Assembly (NCBI GenBank): GCA_037783415.1 | Contig: JAZGTN010000047.1 | Coordinates: forward strand, 1,054,001-1,118,000 | Source: Leptasterias polaris | Taxonomy: Eukaryota; Echinodermata; Asteroidea; Forcipulatida; Asteriidae | Direction of reading: 5' to 3' | DNA: 64,000 nt | In this document: positions 24,422 through 37,269 of the stretch, piece after piece | Position numbering within the stretch: the stretch's first letter is position 1 | Layout: each line of letters begins with the position of its first letter | Program-made: the position numbers and the translations under genes | The notes under the pieces: model-generated | Told to the model about the DNA's origin: nothing | What the model saw: the letters and a program-made list of their open reading frames with translations, nothing else | Databases searched by the model: none

Positions 24422-24901
24422 GGGTGCACCACACTAAATAAGCCAGAATTAATGCGCCAAGCTACTTATCATAATTTGTAAACCCACAACTTATTTTTAA
24501 TTATAACGTTTTGGGGGTCATGCAATTAATAGATTGTGTAAATATAAAAATCTATCACAACCTGGGGGTTCTGTGCTTCAACTTTTGAGGAGACTTGATA
24601 AATTTAGGCGTTAAAGTTGGCCCTATTTGACCGGGGAAGTGGAGAAGTGCTTCACGAAAACTGGCAGCAAGTCGGTTTTGGAAAAAAAAAAAATATCGTG
24701 TTTTTTTCTTCTGGGGTAGTTAGCAAAAATTCCAAACGGCTGACCTGCCAAAAATTGAAAAGAATTCTGAAGTTTAGTTGTCCGGAAATATGTCTGATTG
24801 GTTTTCAAGAGGCTGAGAGACTTACACGATTTTTTGAGTATTTTTGAATAATTATCATTTAGCATTGGTTCCTATGGGAGATCATTTAGAGGGGTGCGCC
24901 C
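24422..24901. mobile_element. TIR element copy, A-tract variant
   Basis: The A tract is interrupted by a T; length unchanged. Shared only with the next copy. Confidence 0.75.
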
Positions 24902-25487
24902 TATATATACAACATGGTGGCGCCCTTGCAGCCATTTTTGTTGGGATTTAAACATGTCTGCCGTTTGTTTACAATTGCAGGCGTGACAGAAATGAGTTGT
25001 TTGAGACTTCTTTCGTCAGTTATCGCCGTTTTTTTTTATTGTTCGTGAAAACATCACTCCTCTGGCCGCAAACAGTAATTATAATAAAATATAGATAGCA
25101 ATAACATTGTCACTTGTTAACAGAATAATTCAACGTTTTCAAAGAGTGGCTTGCTTTTTTTTTAGGCATCCTATTCCTACACACTTAACAGTCAGTATAC
25201 AGTGTGTAAGACGGGACAAACTACGATCGACGGTACGACTATCGTGTATGACTATTTGATGAGACTGTGATGGTAAGTCACTTTCAAGAAAATCATGGGT
25301 CAACAGCGGCTGGTTGCTTCCTCAATTAGGAAGAAATAAACATGTTGTAAACATCATCATCATACATTACATGGCATGGTTGGTATTAACTAATAACTGA
25401 ACAAGAAGAGTGGGGGAGGTGTAAACATTGCATTATTATGAATGTCAAGTTTCCGGAAAAGTCAAGTGATTCAATTAGAGTTACACT

Positions 25488-27629
25488 CTATCGGTTTTTC
25501 CATTTTGAGAACATTCTGCTGTAATTGTGCTCCTTGTGAATCTTTGGCCCCTCATAGTTATACGATGAGTTAGTGTCCTGTGACTTTGGATTTAGTTGGC
25601 CAGGTTGATACAAATTTTTTTTAGCATAGTAAGTGTGATATCGTTCAGCTCGACACTGTGCTCGTCGCTTTTTGTAGATCTTTCCCATAACACGTTTTTT
25701 GTGATATTGTTGTTTTTTGTCCATTGCATCGAGGGCTTTTGCAGCGGGTGATCCAGCAGTAATGGGGCAATGAGTTGCCTCACACTTTTTGATAATAGAG
25801 TTTGCATGTTGGTTGTTCACCAGATGGATGGCGCTGTGATCTCTTGAAGCTCCGTTCCTTGAAAAGGTTAGTGTTCCTTTTGGATTTGTCATGGCGTAGG
25901 CATGATTCATGGATTCAGACTTCTGGGAACTTGTTCTGTACTTGGTTCTCTCTATCGCTTCGTCTCCTATGCGTTTTTCCAAAATTGTTTTAAAGATTTC
26001 CTCATCTTTAGATGTTAAAATAAATCTGCCGCGGACATAGCGAGAGAGGTATGGGTACTTGTATTTACCGTTGCAAACATGAGAATTTTGTTTGCATTTC
26101 TCATGGTCTCCCATGTAGCAGTTCGGAATTGCATCAATCGCCTTTGCAGCCAGTCTTTTCATGCTTGCTGTGTCATTTCCGCATTTAATGGAAATATGGT
26201 GTGCCTCAGCCTGTGCTCTGTGACTCACGTCATCAGCAAATCGGTCCTGTACTCTGTTTCGGTCTCTTGCACTGTTCCCAGGGAACATGTCACTGCTAAA
26301 GTTTGCTCGGCTGACTGCCGCACAAAGCGAGCGGTTCAAGTGGGATGGGTCCAGCAGACTTTCCATTTCCTTTCCCGTTCTTCTTCTCATGACAGAATTC
26401 ATTCCTTTTGCTAGACAGCCGTCAGCGTCTGTTGTTATTCTATCCACAAGAACTGGTTCCGTGCACTCCAAAAGTTTAGTCGCACATCGAACACCCCCTT
26501 CTCTCTCATCTCCCATATTGAAATGCGCTGGACGAGTAGCTGTGCACTTGTCGCCGTGCTTAGCGGATGTGCATTGTTGACCGAATGATGATGGTGACAT
26601 TTCACCACTTTTACAAAGCTTGTTTTCTTGATGGTACATTATAACAAACTTTGAAGTAGTTGCGTTCTCGCACACGGTGTCTCTTGTCTGTGTTGCAGGA
26701 ACAAATGGTTTTTTTTTCCTACAGTTGCGCAGGGGATTATTATACTGCCTGTCCATTTCAACTGCAATTGGACTTTCTCGTTCAAAGCCTTGGAGCTCAC
26801 GGATGTCTTTCACTAGTTTCCTCTTGTCTGCCATGTCTCTGATATTTTCATTTTTGATAATTTCACCACATTTGTTCGAAATTTTTTGCAGCCCACTAGT
26901 GGATGGTACAGCTGTGTCCATTGATGTCAAGAGCCTCCTCGCACCTGCGGTTGCAATGCCAGTGTTCTGCAGGCCAACTTGGAAAGACATGTTTGGGGTT
27001 GCAGTGCGTCGTCCCCGCTTCCTACCCTCGTTAGCTATCTCACTGTAAAGTTTTGTCTTTTGTGTTTTAAAACCACACTTTTTGCAGGACATTACCTCTG
27101 AGACGGCTAAACCTCTACGCTCTTCTGCCTCAGCCAATAGTTTAGGTTGACCATCACACTTAGGATGTGTTTGTTGATGATCAAGTACAGCTTGTGCACC
27201 CAGCTTTAGAGCTGAGTTGATGTCTACAAAACGATAACCTCCTCCTTGGTGATCAGTTCCTCTCTTGGGCAGTGGCTGGCCACATTTGTTGGCTATTGGG
27301 ATCACTCCCTTGAGCTGGATCTTGTCAACTGGAGCCATTTCTACAACTTTTGGGCGAAGGAGCATCACATTTCTGCGGTTGTCTTGTTCCATCTGTGCTG
27401 CAATGTGGCAGAAATCTCCTCGCTCTGTATTTGGGGCGGCTAAACTCAACTGCTGATGGGTTGGCCTGACATACCGTGGTGTAGGTATACTTTGAGTTTC
27501 ACTGCCTTTGTCTTGTAGTGAATTAAATTTATTTTTCGGCTTGAACCAAGTTTTTTGCATCTTGAAAATGCCGCGTCTAGCTCTACCCATTTTTATGGCA
27601 ATGGATTTGTTACAAACATTGAATGGCAT
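25488..27629 (-). CDS. Transposase, unit 7
   Basis: Lys305 type. Its TIR element shares a T interruption in the A tract with unit 8 only. Confidence 0.72.
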   Translation of the reverse strand: MPFNVCNKSIAIKMGRARRGIFKMQKTWFKPKNKFNSLQDKGSETQSIPTPRYVRPTHQQLSLAAPNTERGDFCHIAAQMEQDNRRNVMLLRPKVVEMAPVDKIQLKGVIPIANKCGQPLPKRGTDHQGGGYRFVDINSALKLGAQAVLDHQQTHPKCDGQPKLLAEAEERRGLAVSEVMSCKKCGFKTQKTKLYSEIANEGRKRGRRTATPNMSFQVGLQNTGIATAGARRLLTSMDTAVPSTSGLQKISNKCGEIIKNENIRDMADKRKLVKDIRELQGFERESPIAVEMDRQYNNPLRNCRKKKPFVPATQTRDTVCENATTSKFVIMYHQENKLCKSGEMSPSSFGQQCTSAKHGDKCTATRPAHFNMGDEREGGVRCATKLLECTEPVLVDRITTDADGCLAKGMNSVMRRRTGKEMESLLDPSHLNRSLCAAVSRANFSSDMFPGNSARDRNRVQDRFADDVSHRAQAEAHHISIKCGNDTASMKRLAAKAIDAIPNCYMGDHEKCKQNSHVCNGKYKYPYLSRYVRGRFILTSKDEEIFKTILEKRIGDEAIERTKYRTSSQKSESMNHAYAMTNPKGTLTFSRNGASRDHSAIHLVNNQHANSIIKKCEATHCPITAGSPAAKALDAMDKKQQYHKKRVMGKIYKKRRAQCRAERYHTYYAKKNLYQPGQLNPKSQDTNSSYNYEGPKIHKEHNYSRMFSKWKNR

Positions 27630-28543
27630 CCATCATAAGTGATCTCACATTAGTTGTGGTCTAAAGCAAAAATACTTTTAGAGTTCTCCCGATGCACAAG
27701 CTAGCGTATCAGGGCCGACACTACGCTGAACGCACAAATTTCGGCCGATATGCCAAAATATATATATATATATATTTTTATTTTTTTTTTTTTTTCAATT
27801 TCAGATAAATTTCACAAAAATTCATCAAGATAAAACCATTGCCAATGCTCCATATTGGACAGTAGGACCTGTGAAAAGGCCCCCATCCCAGGGGAATTGT
27901 CTAAGATAATAGCCATCTGTTTCTGGATAGAGTTATAACTTGTCCCCATCAACCAGAAACAATCATAATGGTTTGGCCTTTTTCAACATGCCCCGCCCAC
28001 GCCCCGCCCACCCTTTCCCCTTTTACCCTGTTCCAGAGGTAGAATAAAATTTGAAAGGGCAGTTAAATGTACAAAAAGTGACCTATGTGTTTTCTAAATT
28101 TTATAAAGCTCCCCATTTTAGACTAATATGAATGCATGGTTAGAAAAATTTAAGGGAAAGCAAAATGTGCCCCCCCCCCCCCCCCGGCCAGCCCCCTTCC
28201 ATTTTTACAGCTTGTTCATGCCAATTAACCCCTTCTTAATGATTAATTAAATAACTTGTAAGGTTTTTATGATCCTGTGATAAAAAAGAGACATGTTAAT
28301 AACTTTTTGAGTGAGGACTTGGATATAACTTCTGACTTGTCCTTAGAATGTACACAGTGTGTCGTGCAGGTTTTTCTTCTCGCATTGCTTAGAGTACATG
28401 TAAATGCTCCAACATGTTTGACCTTGTTGTAGACGAACGCAATAACATTTCACTTTTTTTTTTCCAGATATCAAGTCAGTGACTTATTCTCAACAATTTA
28501 AGCATACTTTTTTAACCATAAAGAATAATTAAGTGCCCTTATA

Positions 28544-29023
28544 GGGTGCACCACACTAAATAAGCCAGAATTAATGCGCCAAGCTACTTATCATAATTTG
28601 TAAACCCACAACTTATTTTTAATTATAACGTTTTGGGGGTCATGCAATTAATAGATTGTGTAAATATAAAAATCTATCACAACCTGGGGGTTCTGTGCTT
28701 CAACTTTTGAGGAGACTTGATAAATTTAGGCGTTAAAGTTGGCCCTATTTGACCGGGGAAGTGGAGAAGTGCTTCACGAAAACTGGCAGCAAGTCGGTTT
28801 TGGAAAAAAAAAAAATATCGTGTTTTTTTCTTCTGGGGTAGTTAGCAAAAATTCCAAACGGCTGACCTGCCAAAAATTGAAAAGAATTCTGAAGTTTAGT
28901 TGTCCGGAAATATGTCTGATTGGTTTTCAAGAGGCTGAGAGACTTACACGATTTTTTGAGTATTTTTGAATAATTATCATTTAGCATTGGTTCCTATGGG
29001 AGATCATTTAGAGGGGTGCGCCC
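28544..29023. mobile_element. TIR element copy, A-tract variant
   Basis: Same T-interrupted A tract as the copy at 24422. Confidence 0.75.
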
Positions 29024-29609
29024 TATATATACAACATGGTGGCGCCCTTGCAGCCATTTTTGTTGGGATTTAAACATGTCTGCCGTTTGTTTACAATTGC
29101 AGGCGTGACAGAAATGAGTTGTTTGAGACTTCTTTCGTCAGTTATCGCCGTTTTTTTTTATTGTTCGTGAAAACATCACTCCTCTGGCCGCAAACAGTAA
29201 TTATAATAAAATATAGATAGCAATAACATTGTCACTTGTTAACAGAATAATTCAACGTTTTCAAAGAGTGGCTTGCTTTTTTTTTAGGCATCCTATTCCT
29301 ACACACTTAACAGTCAGTATACAGTGTGTAAGACGGGACAAACTACGATCGACGGTACGACTATCGTGTATGACTATTTGATGAGACTGTGATGGTAAGT
29401 CACTTTCAAGAAAATCATGGGTCAACAGCGGCTGGTTGCTTCCTCAATTAGGAAGAAATAAACATGTTGTAAACATCATCATCATACATTACATGGCATG
29501 GTTGGTATTAACTAATAACTGAACAAGAAGAGTGGGGGAGGTGTAAACATTGCATTATTATGAATGTCAAGTTTCCGGAAAAGTCAAGTGATTCAATTAG
29601 AGTTACACT

Positions 29610-31751
29610 CTATCGGTTTTTCCATTTTGAGAACATTCTGCTGTAATTGTGCTCCTTGTGAATCTTTGGCCCCTCATAGTTATACGATGAGTTAGTGTCC
29701 TGTGACTTTGGATTTAGTTGGCCAGGTTGATACAAATTTTTTTTAGCATAGTAAGTGTGATATCGTTCAGCTCGACACTGTGCTCGTCGCTTTTTGTAGA
29801 TCTTTCCCATAACACGTTTTTTGTGATATTGTTGTTTTTTGTCCATTGCATCGAGGGCTTTTGCAGCGGGTGATCCAGCAGTAATGGGGCAATGAGTTGC
29901 CTCACACTTTTTGATAATAGAGTTTGCATGTTGGTTGTTCACCAGATGGATGGCGCTGTGATCTCTTGAAGCTCCGTTCCTTGAAAAGGTTAGTGTTCCT
30001 TTTGGATTTGTCATGGCGTAGGCATGATTCATGGATTCAGACTTCTGGGAACTTGTTCTGTACTTGGTTCTCTCTATCGCTTCGTCTCCTATGCGTTTTT
30101 CCAAAATTGTTTTAAAGATTTCCTCATCTTTAGATGTTAAAATAAATCTGCCGCGGACATAGCGAGAGAGGTATGGGTACTTGTATTTACCGTTGCAAAC
30201 ATGAGAATTTTGTTTGCATTTCTCATGGTCTCCCATGTAGCAGTTCGGAATTGCATCAATCGCCTTTGCAGCCAGTCTTTTCATGCTTGCTGTGTCATTT
30301 CCGCATTTAATGGAAATATGGTGTGCCTCAGCCTGTGCTCTGTGACTCACGTCATCAGCAAATCGGTCCTGTACTCTGTTTCGGTCTCTTGCACTGTTCC
30401 CAGGGAACATGTCACTGCTAAAGTTTGCTCGGCTGACTGCCGCACAAAGCGAGCGGTTCAAGTGGGATGGGTCCAGCAGACTTTCCATTTCCTTTCCCGT
30501 TCTTCTTCTCATGACAGAATTCATTCCTTTTGCTAGACAGCCGTCAGCGTCTGTTGTTATTCTATCCACAAGAACTGGTTCCGTGCACTCCAAAAGTTTA
30601 GTCGCACATCGAACACCCCCTTCTCTCTCATCTCCCATATTGAAATGCGCTGGACGAGTAGCTGTGCACTTGTCGCCGTGCTTAGCGGATGTGCATTGTT
30701 GACCGAATGATGATGGTGACATTTCACCACTTTTACAAAGCTTGTTTTCTTGATGGTACATTATAACAAACTTTGAAGTAGTTGCGTTCTCGCACACGGT
30801 GTCTCTTGTCTGTGTTGCAGGAACAAATGGTTTTTTTTTCCTACAGTTGCGCAGGGGATTATTATACTGCCTGTCCATTTCAACTGCAATTGGACTTTCT
30901 CGTTCAAAGCCTTGGAGCTCACGGATGTCTTTCACTAGTTTCCTCTTGTCTGCCATGTCTCTGATATTTTCATTTTTGATAATTTCACCACATTTGTTCG
31001 AAATTTTTTGCAGCCCACTAGTGGATGGTACAGCTGTGTCCATTGATGTCAAGAGCCTCCTCGCACCTGCGGTTGCAATGCCAGTGTTCTGCAGGCCAAC
31101 TTGGAAAGACATGTTTGGGGTTGCAGTGCGTCGTCCCCGCTTCCTACCCTCGTTAGCTATCTCACTGTAAAGTTTTGTCTTTTGTGTTTTAAAACCACAC
31201 TTTTTGCAGGACATTACCTCTGAGACGGCTAAACCTCTACGCTCTTCTGCCTCAGCCAATAGTTTAGGTTGACCATCACACTTAGGATGTGTTTGTTGAT
31301 GATCAAGTACAGCTTGTGCACCCAGCTTTAGAGCTGAGTTGATGTCTACAAAACGATAACCTCCTCCTTGGTGATCAGTTCCTCTCTTGGGCAGTGGCTG
31401 GCCACATTTGTTGGCTATTGGGATCACTCCCTTGAGCTGGATCTTGTCAACTGGAGCCATTTCTACAACTTTTGGGCGAAGGAGCATCACATTTCTGCGG
31501 TTGTCTTGTTCCATCTGTGCTGCAATGTGGCAGAAATCTCCTCGCTCTGTATTTGGGGCGGCTAAACTCAACTGCTGATGGGTTGGCCTGACATACCGTG
31601 GTGTAGGTATACTTTGAGTTTCACTGCCTTTGTCTTGTAGTGAATTAAATTTATTTTTCGGCTTGAACCAAGTTTTTTGCATCTTGAAAATGCCGCGTCT
31701 AGCTCTACCCATTTTTATGGCAATGGATTTGTTACAAACATTGAATGGCAT
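29610..31751 (-). CDS. Transposase, unit 8
   Basis: Lys305 type. Shares the A-tract variant with unit 7 and has the shortest C tract (15). Confidence 0.72.
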   Translation of the reverse strand: MPFNVCNKSIAIKMGRARRGIFKMQKTWFKPKNKFNSLQDKGSETQSIPTPRYVRPTHQQLSLAAPNTERGDFCHIAAQMEQDNRRNVMLLRPKVVEMAPVDKIQLKGVIPIANKCGQPLPKRGTDHQGGGYRFVDINSALKLGAQAVLDHQQTHPKCDGQPKLLAEAEERRGLAVSEVMSCKKCGFKTQKTKLYSEIANEGRKRGRRTATPNMSFQVGLQNTGIATAGARRLLTSMDTAVPSTSGLQKISNKCGEIIKNENIRDMADKRKLVKDIRELQGFERESPIAVEMDRQYNNPLRNCRKKKPFVPATQTRDTVCENATTSKFVIMYHQENKLCKSGEMSPSSFGQQCTSAKHGDKCTATRPAHFNMGDEREGGVRCATKLLECTEPVLVDRITTDADGCLAKGMNSVMRRRTGKEMESLLDPSHLNRSLCAAVSRANFSSDMFPGNSARDRNRVQDRFADDVSHRAQAEAHHISIKCGNDTASMKRLAAKAIDAIPNCYMGDHEKCKQNSHVCNGKYKYPYLSRYVRGRFILTSKDEEIFKTILEKRIGDEAIERTKYRTSSQKSESMNHAYAMTNPKGTLTFSRNGASRDHSAIHLVNNQHANSIIKKCEATHCPITAGSPAAKALDAMDKKQQYHKKRVMGKIYKKRRAQCRAERYHTYYAKKNLYQPGQLNPKSQDTNSSYNYEGPKIHKEHNYSRMFSKWKNR

Positions 31752-31880
31752 CCATCATAAGTGATCTCACATTAGTTGTGGTCTAAAGCAAAAATACTTT
31801 TAGAGTTCTCCCGATGCACAAGCTAGCGTATCAGGGCCGACACTACGCTGAACGCACAAATTTCGGCCGATATGCCAAAA

Positions 31881-31914
<34 letters not shown>

Positions 31915-32664
31915 TTTCAATTTCAGATAAATTTCACAAAAATTCATCAAGATAAAACCATTGCCAATGCTCCATATTGGACAGTAGGACCTGTGAAAAG
32001 GCCCCCATCCCAGGGGAATTGTCTAAGATAATAGCCATCTGTTTCTGGATAGAGTTATAACTTGTCCCCATCAACCAGAAACAATCATAATGGTTTGGCC
32101 TTTTTCAACATGCCCCGCCCACGCCCCGCCCACCCTTTCCCCTTTTACCCTGTTCCAGAGGTAGAATAAAATTTGAAAGGGCAGTTAAATGTACAAAAAG
32201 TGACCTATGTGTTTTCTAAATTTTATAAAGCTCCCCATTTTAGACTAATATGAATGCATGGTTAGAAAAATTTAAGGGAAAGCAAAATGTGCCCCCCCCC
32301 CCCCCCGGCCAGCCCCCTTCCATTTTTACAGCTTGTTCATGCCAATTAACCCCTTCTTAATGATTAATTAAATAACTTGTAAGGTTTTTATGATCCTGTG
32401 ATAAAAAAGAGACATGTTAATAACTTTTTGAGTGAGGACTTGGATATAACTTCTGACTTGTCCTTAGAATGTACACAGTGTGTCGTGCAGGTTTTTCTTC
32501 TCGCATTGCTTAGAGTACATGTAAATGCTCCAACATGTTTGACCTTGTTGTAGACGAACGCAATAACATTTCACTTTTTTTTTTCCAGATATCAAGTCAG
32601 TGACTTATTCTCAACAATTTAAGCATACTTTTTTAACCATAAAGAATAATTAAGTGCCCTTATA

Positions 32665-33144
32665 GGGTGCACCACACTAAATAAGCCAGAATTAATGCGC
32701 CAAGCTACTTATCATAATTTGTAAACCCACAACTTATTTTTAATTATAACGTTTTGGGGGTCATGCAATTAATAGATTGTGTAAATATAAAAATCTATCA
32801 CAACCTGGGGGTTCTGTGCTTCAACTTTTGAGGAGACTTGATAAATTTAGGCGTTAAAGTTGGCCCTATTTGACCGGGGAAGTGGAGAAGTGCTTCACGA
32901 AAACTGGCAGCAAGTCGGTTTTGGAAAAAAAAAAAAAATCGTGTTTTTTTCTTCTGGGGTAGTTAGCAAAAATTCCAAACGGCTGACCTGCCAAAAATTG
33001 AAAAGAATTCTGAAGTTTAGTTGTCCGGAAATATGTCTGATTGGTTTTCAAGAGGCTGAGAGACTTACACGATTTTTTGAGTATTTTTGAATAATTATCA
33101 TTTAGCATTGGTTCCTATGGGAGATCATTTAGAGGGGTGCGCCC
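32665..33144. mobile_element. TIR element copy
   Basis: 480 bp, uninterrupted A tract again. Confidence 0.75.
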
Positions 33145-33730
33145 TATATATACAACATGGTGGCGCCCTTGCAGCCATTTTTGTTGGGATTTAAACATGT
33201 CTGCCGTTTGTTTACAATTGCAGGCGTGACAGAAATGAGTTGTTTGAGACTTCTTTCGTCAGTTATCGCCGTTTTTTTTTATTGTTCGTGAAAACATCAC
33301 TCCTCTGGCCGCAAACAGTAATTATAATAAAATATAGATAGCAATAACATTGTCACTTGTTAACAGAATAATTCAACGTTTTCAAAGAGTGGCTTGCTTT
33401 TTTTTTAGGCATCCTATTCCTACACACTTAACAGTCAGTATACAGTGTGTAAGACGGGACAAACTACGATCGACGGTACGACTATCGTGTATGACTATTT
33501 GATGAGACTGTGATGGTAAGTCACTTTCAAGAAAATCATGGGTCAACAGCGGCTGGTTGCTTCCTCAATTAGGAAGAAATAAACATGTTGTAAACATCAT
33601 CATCATACATTACATGGCATGGTTGGTATTAACTAATAACTGAACAAGAAGAGTGGGGGAGGTGTAAACATTGCATTATTATGAATGTCAAGTTTCCGGA
33701 AAAGTCAAGTGATTCAATTAGAGTTACACT

Positions 33731-35872
33731 CTATCGGTTTTTCCATTTTGAGAACATTCTGCTGTAATTGTGCTCCTTGTGAATCTTTGGCCCCTCATAG
33801 TTATACGATGAGTTAGTGTCCTGTGACTTTGGATTTAGTTGGCCAGGTTGATACAAATTTTTTTTAGCATAGTAAGTGTGATATCGTTCAGCTCGACACT
33901 GTGCTCGTCGCTTTTTGTAGATCTTTCCCATAACACGTTTTTTGTGATATTGTTGTTTTTTGTCCATTGCATCGAGGGCTTTTGCAGCGGGTGATCCAGC
34001 AGTAATGGGGCAATGAGTTGCCTCACACTTTTTGATAATAGAGTTTGCATGTTGGTTGTTCACCAGATGGATGGCGCTGTGATCTCTTGAAGCTCCGTTC
34101 CTTGAAAAGGTTAGTGTTCCTTTTGGATTTGTCATGGCGTAGGCATGATTCATGGATTCAGACTTCTGGGAACTTGTTCTGTACTTGGTTCTCTCTATCG
34201 CTTCGTCTCCTATGCGTTTTTCCAAAATTGTTTTAAAGATTTCCTCATCTTTAGATGTTAAAATAAATCTGCCGCGGACATAGCGAGAGAGGTATGGGTA
34301 CTTGTATTTACCGTTGCAAACATGAGAATTTTGTTTGCATTTCTCATGGTCTCCCATGTAGCAGTTCGGAATTGCATCAATCGCCTTTGCAGCCAGTCTT
34401 TTCATGCTTGCTGTGTCATTTCCGCATTTAATGGAAATATGGTGTGCCTCAGCCTGTGCTCTGTGACTCACGTCATCAGCAAATCGGTCCTGTACTCTGT
34501 TTCGGTCTCTTGCACTGTTCCCAGGGAACATGTCACTGCTAAAGTTTGCTCGGCTGACTGCCGCACAAAGCGAGCGGTTCAAGTGGGATGGGTCCAGCAG
34601 ACTTTCCATTTCCTTTCCCGTTCTTCTTCTCATGACAGAATTCATTCCTTTTGCTAGACAGCCGTCAGCGTCTGTTGTTATTCTATCCACAAGAACTGGT
34701 TCCGTGCACTCCAAAAGTTTAGTCGCACATCGAACACCCCCTTCTCTCTCATCTCCCATATTGAAATGCGCTGGACGAGTAGCTGTGCACTTGTCGCCGT
34801 GCTTAGCGGATGTGCATTGTTGACCGAATGATGATGGTGACATTTCACCACTTTTACAAAGCTTGTTTTCTTGATGGTACATTATAACAAACTTTGAAGT
34901 AGTTGCGTTCTCGCACACGGTGTCTCTTGTCTGTGTTGCAGGAACAAATGGTTTTTTTTTCCTACAGTTGCGCAGGGGATTATTATACTGCCTGTCCATT
35001 TCAACTGCAATTGGACTTTCTCGTTCAAAGCCTTGGAGCTCACGGATGTCTTTCACTAGTTTCCTCTTGTCTGCCATGTCTCTGATATTTTCATTTTTGA
35101 TAATTTCACCACATTTGTTCGAAATTTTTTGCAGCCCACTAGTGGATGGTACAGCTGTGTCCATTGATGTCAAGAGCCTCCTCGCACCTGCGGTTGCAAT
35201 GCCAGTGTTCTGCAGGCCAACTTGGAAAGACATGTTTGGGGTTGCAGTGCGTCGTCCCCGCTTCCTACCCTCGTTAGCTATCTCACTGTAAAGTTTTGTC
35301 TTTTGTGTTTTAAAACCACACTTTTTGCAGGACATTACCTCTGAGACGGCTAAACCTCTACGCTCTTCTGCCTCAGCCAATAGTTTAGGTTGACCATCAC
35401 ACTTAGGATGTGTTTGTTGATGATCAAGTACAGCTTGTGCACCCAGCTTTAGAGCTGAGTTGATGTCTACAAAACGATAACCTCCTCCTTGGTGATCAGT
35501 TCCTCTCTTGGGCAGTGGCTGGCCACATTTGTTGGCTATTGGGATCACTCCCTTGAGCTGGATCTTGTCAACTGGAGCCATTTCTACAACTTTTGGGCGA
35601 AGGAGCATCACATTTCTGCGGTTGTCTTGTTCCATCTGTGCTGCAATGTGGCAGAAATCTCCTCGCTCTGTATTTGGGGCGGCTAAACTCAACTGCTGAT
35701 GGGTTGGCCTGACATACCGTGGTGTAGGTATACTTTGAGTTTCACTGCCTTTGTCTTGTAGTGAATTAAATTTATTTTTCGGCTTGAACCAAGTTTTTTG
35801 CATCTTGAAAATGCCGCGTCTAGCTCTACCCATTTTTATGGCAATGGATTTGTTACAAACATTGAATGGCAT
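33731..35872 (-). CDS. Transposase, unit 9
   Basis: Lys305 type. Followed by the longest (AT)n tract of the array (about 36002-36024). Confidence 0.72.
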   Translation of the reverse strand: MPFNVCNKSIAIKMGRARRGIFKMQKTWFKPKNKFNSLQDKGSETQSIPTPRYVRPTHQQLSLAAPNTERGDFCHIAAQMEQDNRRNVMLLRPKVVEMAPVDKIQLKGVIPIANKCGQPLPKRGTDHQGGGYRFVDINSALKLGAQAVLDHQQTHPKCDGQPKLLAEAEERRGLAVSEVMSCKKCGFKTQKTKLYSEIANEGRKRGRRTATPNMSFQVGLQNTGIATAGARRLLTSMDTAVPSTSGLQKISNKCGEIIKNENIRDMADKRKLVKDIRELQGFERESPIAVEMDRQYNNPLRNCRKKKPFVPATQTRDTVCENATTSKFVIMYHQENKLCKSGEMSPSSFGQQCTSAKHGDKCTATRPAHFNMGDEREGGVRCATKLLECTEPVLVDRITTDADGCLAKGMNSVMRRRTGKEMESLLDPSHLNRSLCAAVSRANFSSDMFPGNSARDRNRVQDRFADDVSHRAQAEAHHISIKCGNDTASMKRLAAKAIDAIPNCYMGDHEKCKQNSHVCNGKYKYPYLSRYVRGRFILTSKDEEIFKTILEKRIGDEAIERTKYRTSSQKSESMNHAYAMTNPKGTLTFSRNGASRDHSAIHLVNNQHANSIIKKCEATHCPITAGSPAAKALDAMDKKQQYHKKRVMGKIYKKRRAQCRAERYHTYYAKKNLYQPGQLNPKSQDTNSSYNYEGPKIHKEHNYSRMFSKWKNR

Positions 35873-36001
35873 CCATCATAAGTGATCTCACATTAGTTGT
35901 GGTCTAAAGCAAAAATACTTTTAGAGTTCTCCCGATGCACAAGCTAGCGTATCAGGGCCGACACTACGCTGAACGCACAAATTTCGGCCGATATGCCAAA
36001 A

Positions 36002-36040
<39 letters not shown>

Positions 36041-36789
36041 CAATTTCAGATAAATTTCACAAAAATTCATCAAGATAAAACCATTGCCAATGCTCCATAT
36101 TGGACAGTAGGACCTGTGAAAAGGCCCCCATCCCAGGGGAATTGTCTAAGATAATAGCCATCTGTTTCTGGATAGAGTTATAACTTGTCCCCATCAACCA
36201 GAAACAATCATAATGGTTTGGCCTTTTTCAACATGCCCCGCCCACGCCCCGCCCACCCTTTCCCCTTTTACCCTGTTCCAGAGGTAGAATAAAATTTGAA
36301 AGGGCAGTTAAATGTACAAAAAGTGACCTATGTGTTTTCTAAATTTTATAAAGCTCCCCATTTTAGACTAATATGAATGCATGGTTAGAAAAATTTAAGG
36401 GAAAGCAAAATGTGCCCCCCCCCCCCCCCCCGGCCAGCCCCCTTCCATTTTTACAGCTTGTTCATGCCAATTAACCCCTTCTTAATGATTAATTAAATAA
36501 CTTGTAAGGTTTTTATGATCCTGTGATAAAAAAGAGACATGTTAATAACTTTTTGAGTGAGGACTTGGATATAACTTCTGACTTGTCCTTAGAATGTACA
36601 CAGTGTGTCGTGCAGGTTTTTCTTCTCGCATTGCTTAGAGTACATGTAAATGCTCCAACATGTTTGACCTTGTTGTAGACGAACGCAATAACATTTCACT
36701 TTTTTTTTTCCAGATATCAAGTCAGTGACTTATTCTCAACAATTTAAGCATACTTTTTTAACCATAAAGAATAATTAAGTGCCCTTATA

Positions 36790-37269
36790 GGGTGCACCAC
36801 ACTAAATAAGCCAGAATTAATGCGCCAAGCTACTTATCATAATTTGTAAACCCACAACTTATTTTTAATTATAACGTTTTGGGGGTCATGCAATTAATAG
36901 ATTGTGTAAATATAAAAATCTATCACAACCTGGGGGTTCTGTGCTTCAACTTTTGAGGAGACTTGATAAATTTAGGCGTTAAAGTTGGCCCTATTTGACC
37001 GGGGAAGTGGAGAAGTGCTTCACGAAAACTGGCAGCAAGTCGGTTTTGGAAAAAAAAAAAAAATCGTGTTTTTTTCTTCTGGGGTAGTTAGCAAAAATTC
37101 CAAACGGCTGACCTGCCAAAAATTGAAAAGAATTCTGAAGTTTAGTTGTCCGGAAATATGTCTGATTGGTTTTCAAGAGGCTGAGAGACTTACACGATTT
37201 TTTGAGTATTTTTGAATAATTATCATTTAGCATTGGTTCCTATGGGAGATCATTTAGAGGGGTGCGCCC
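36790..37269. mobile_element. TIR element copy
   Basis: 480 bp, same ends and TA flanks. Confidence 0.75.
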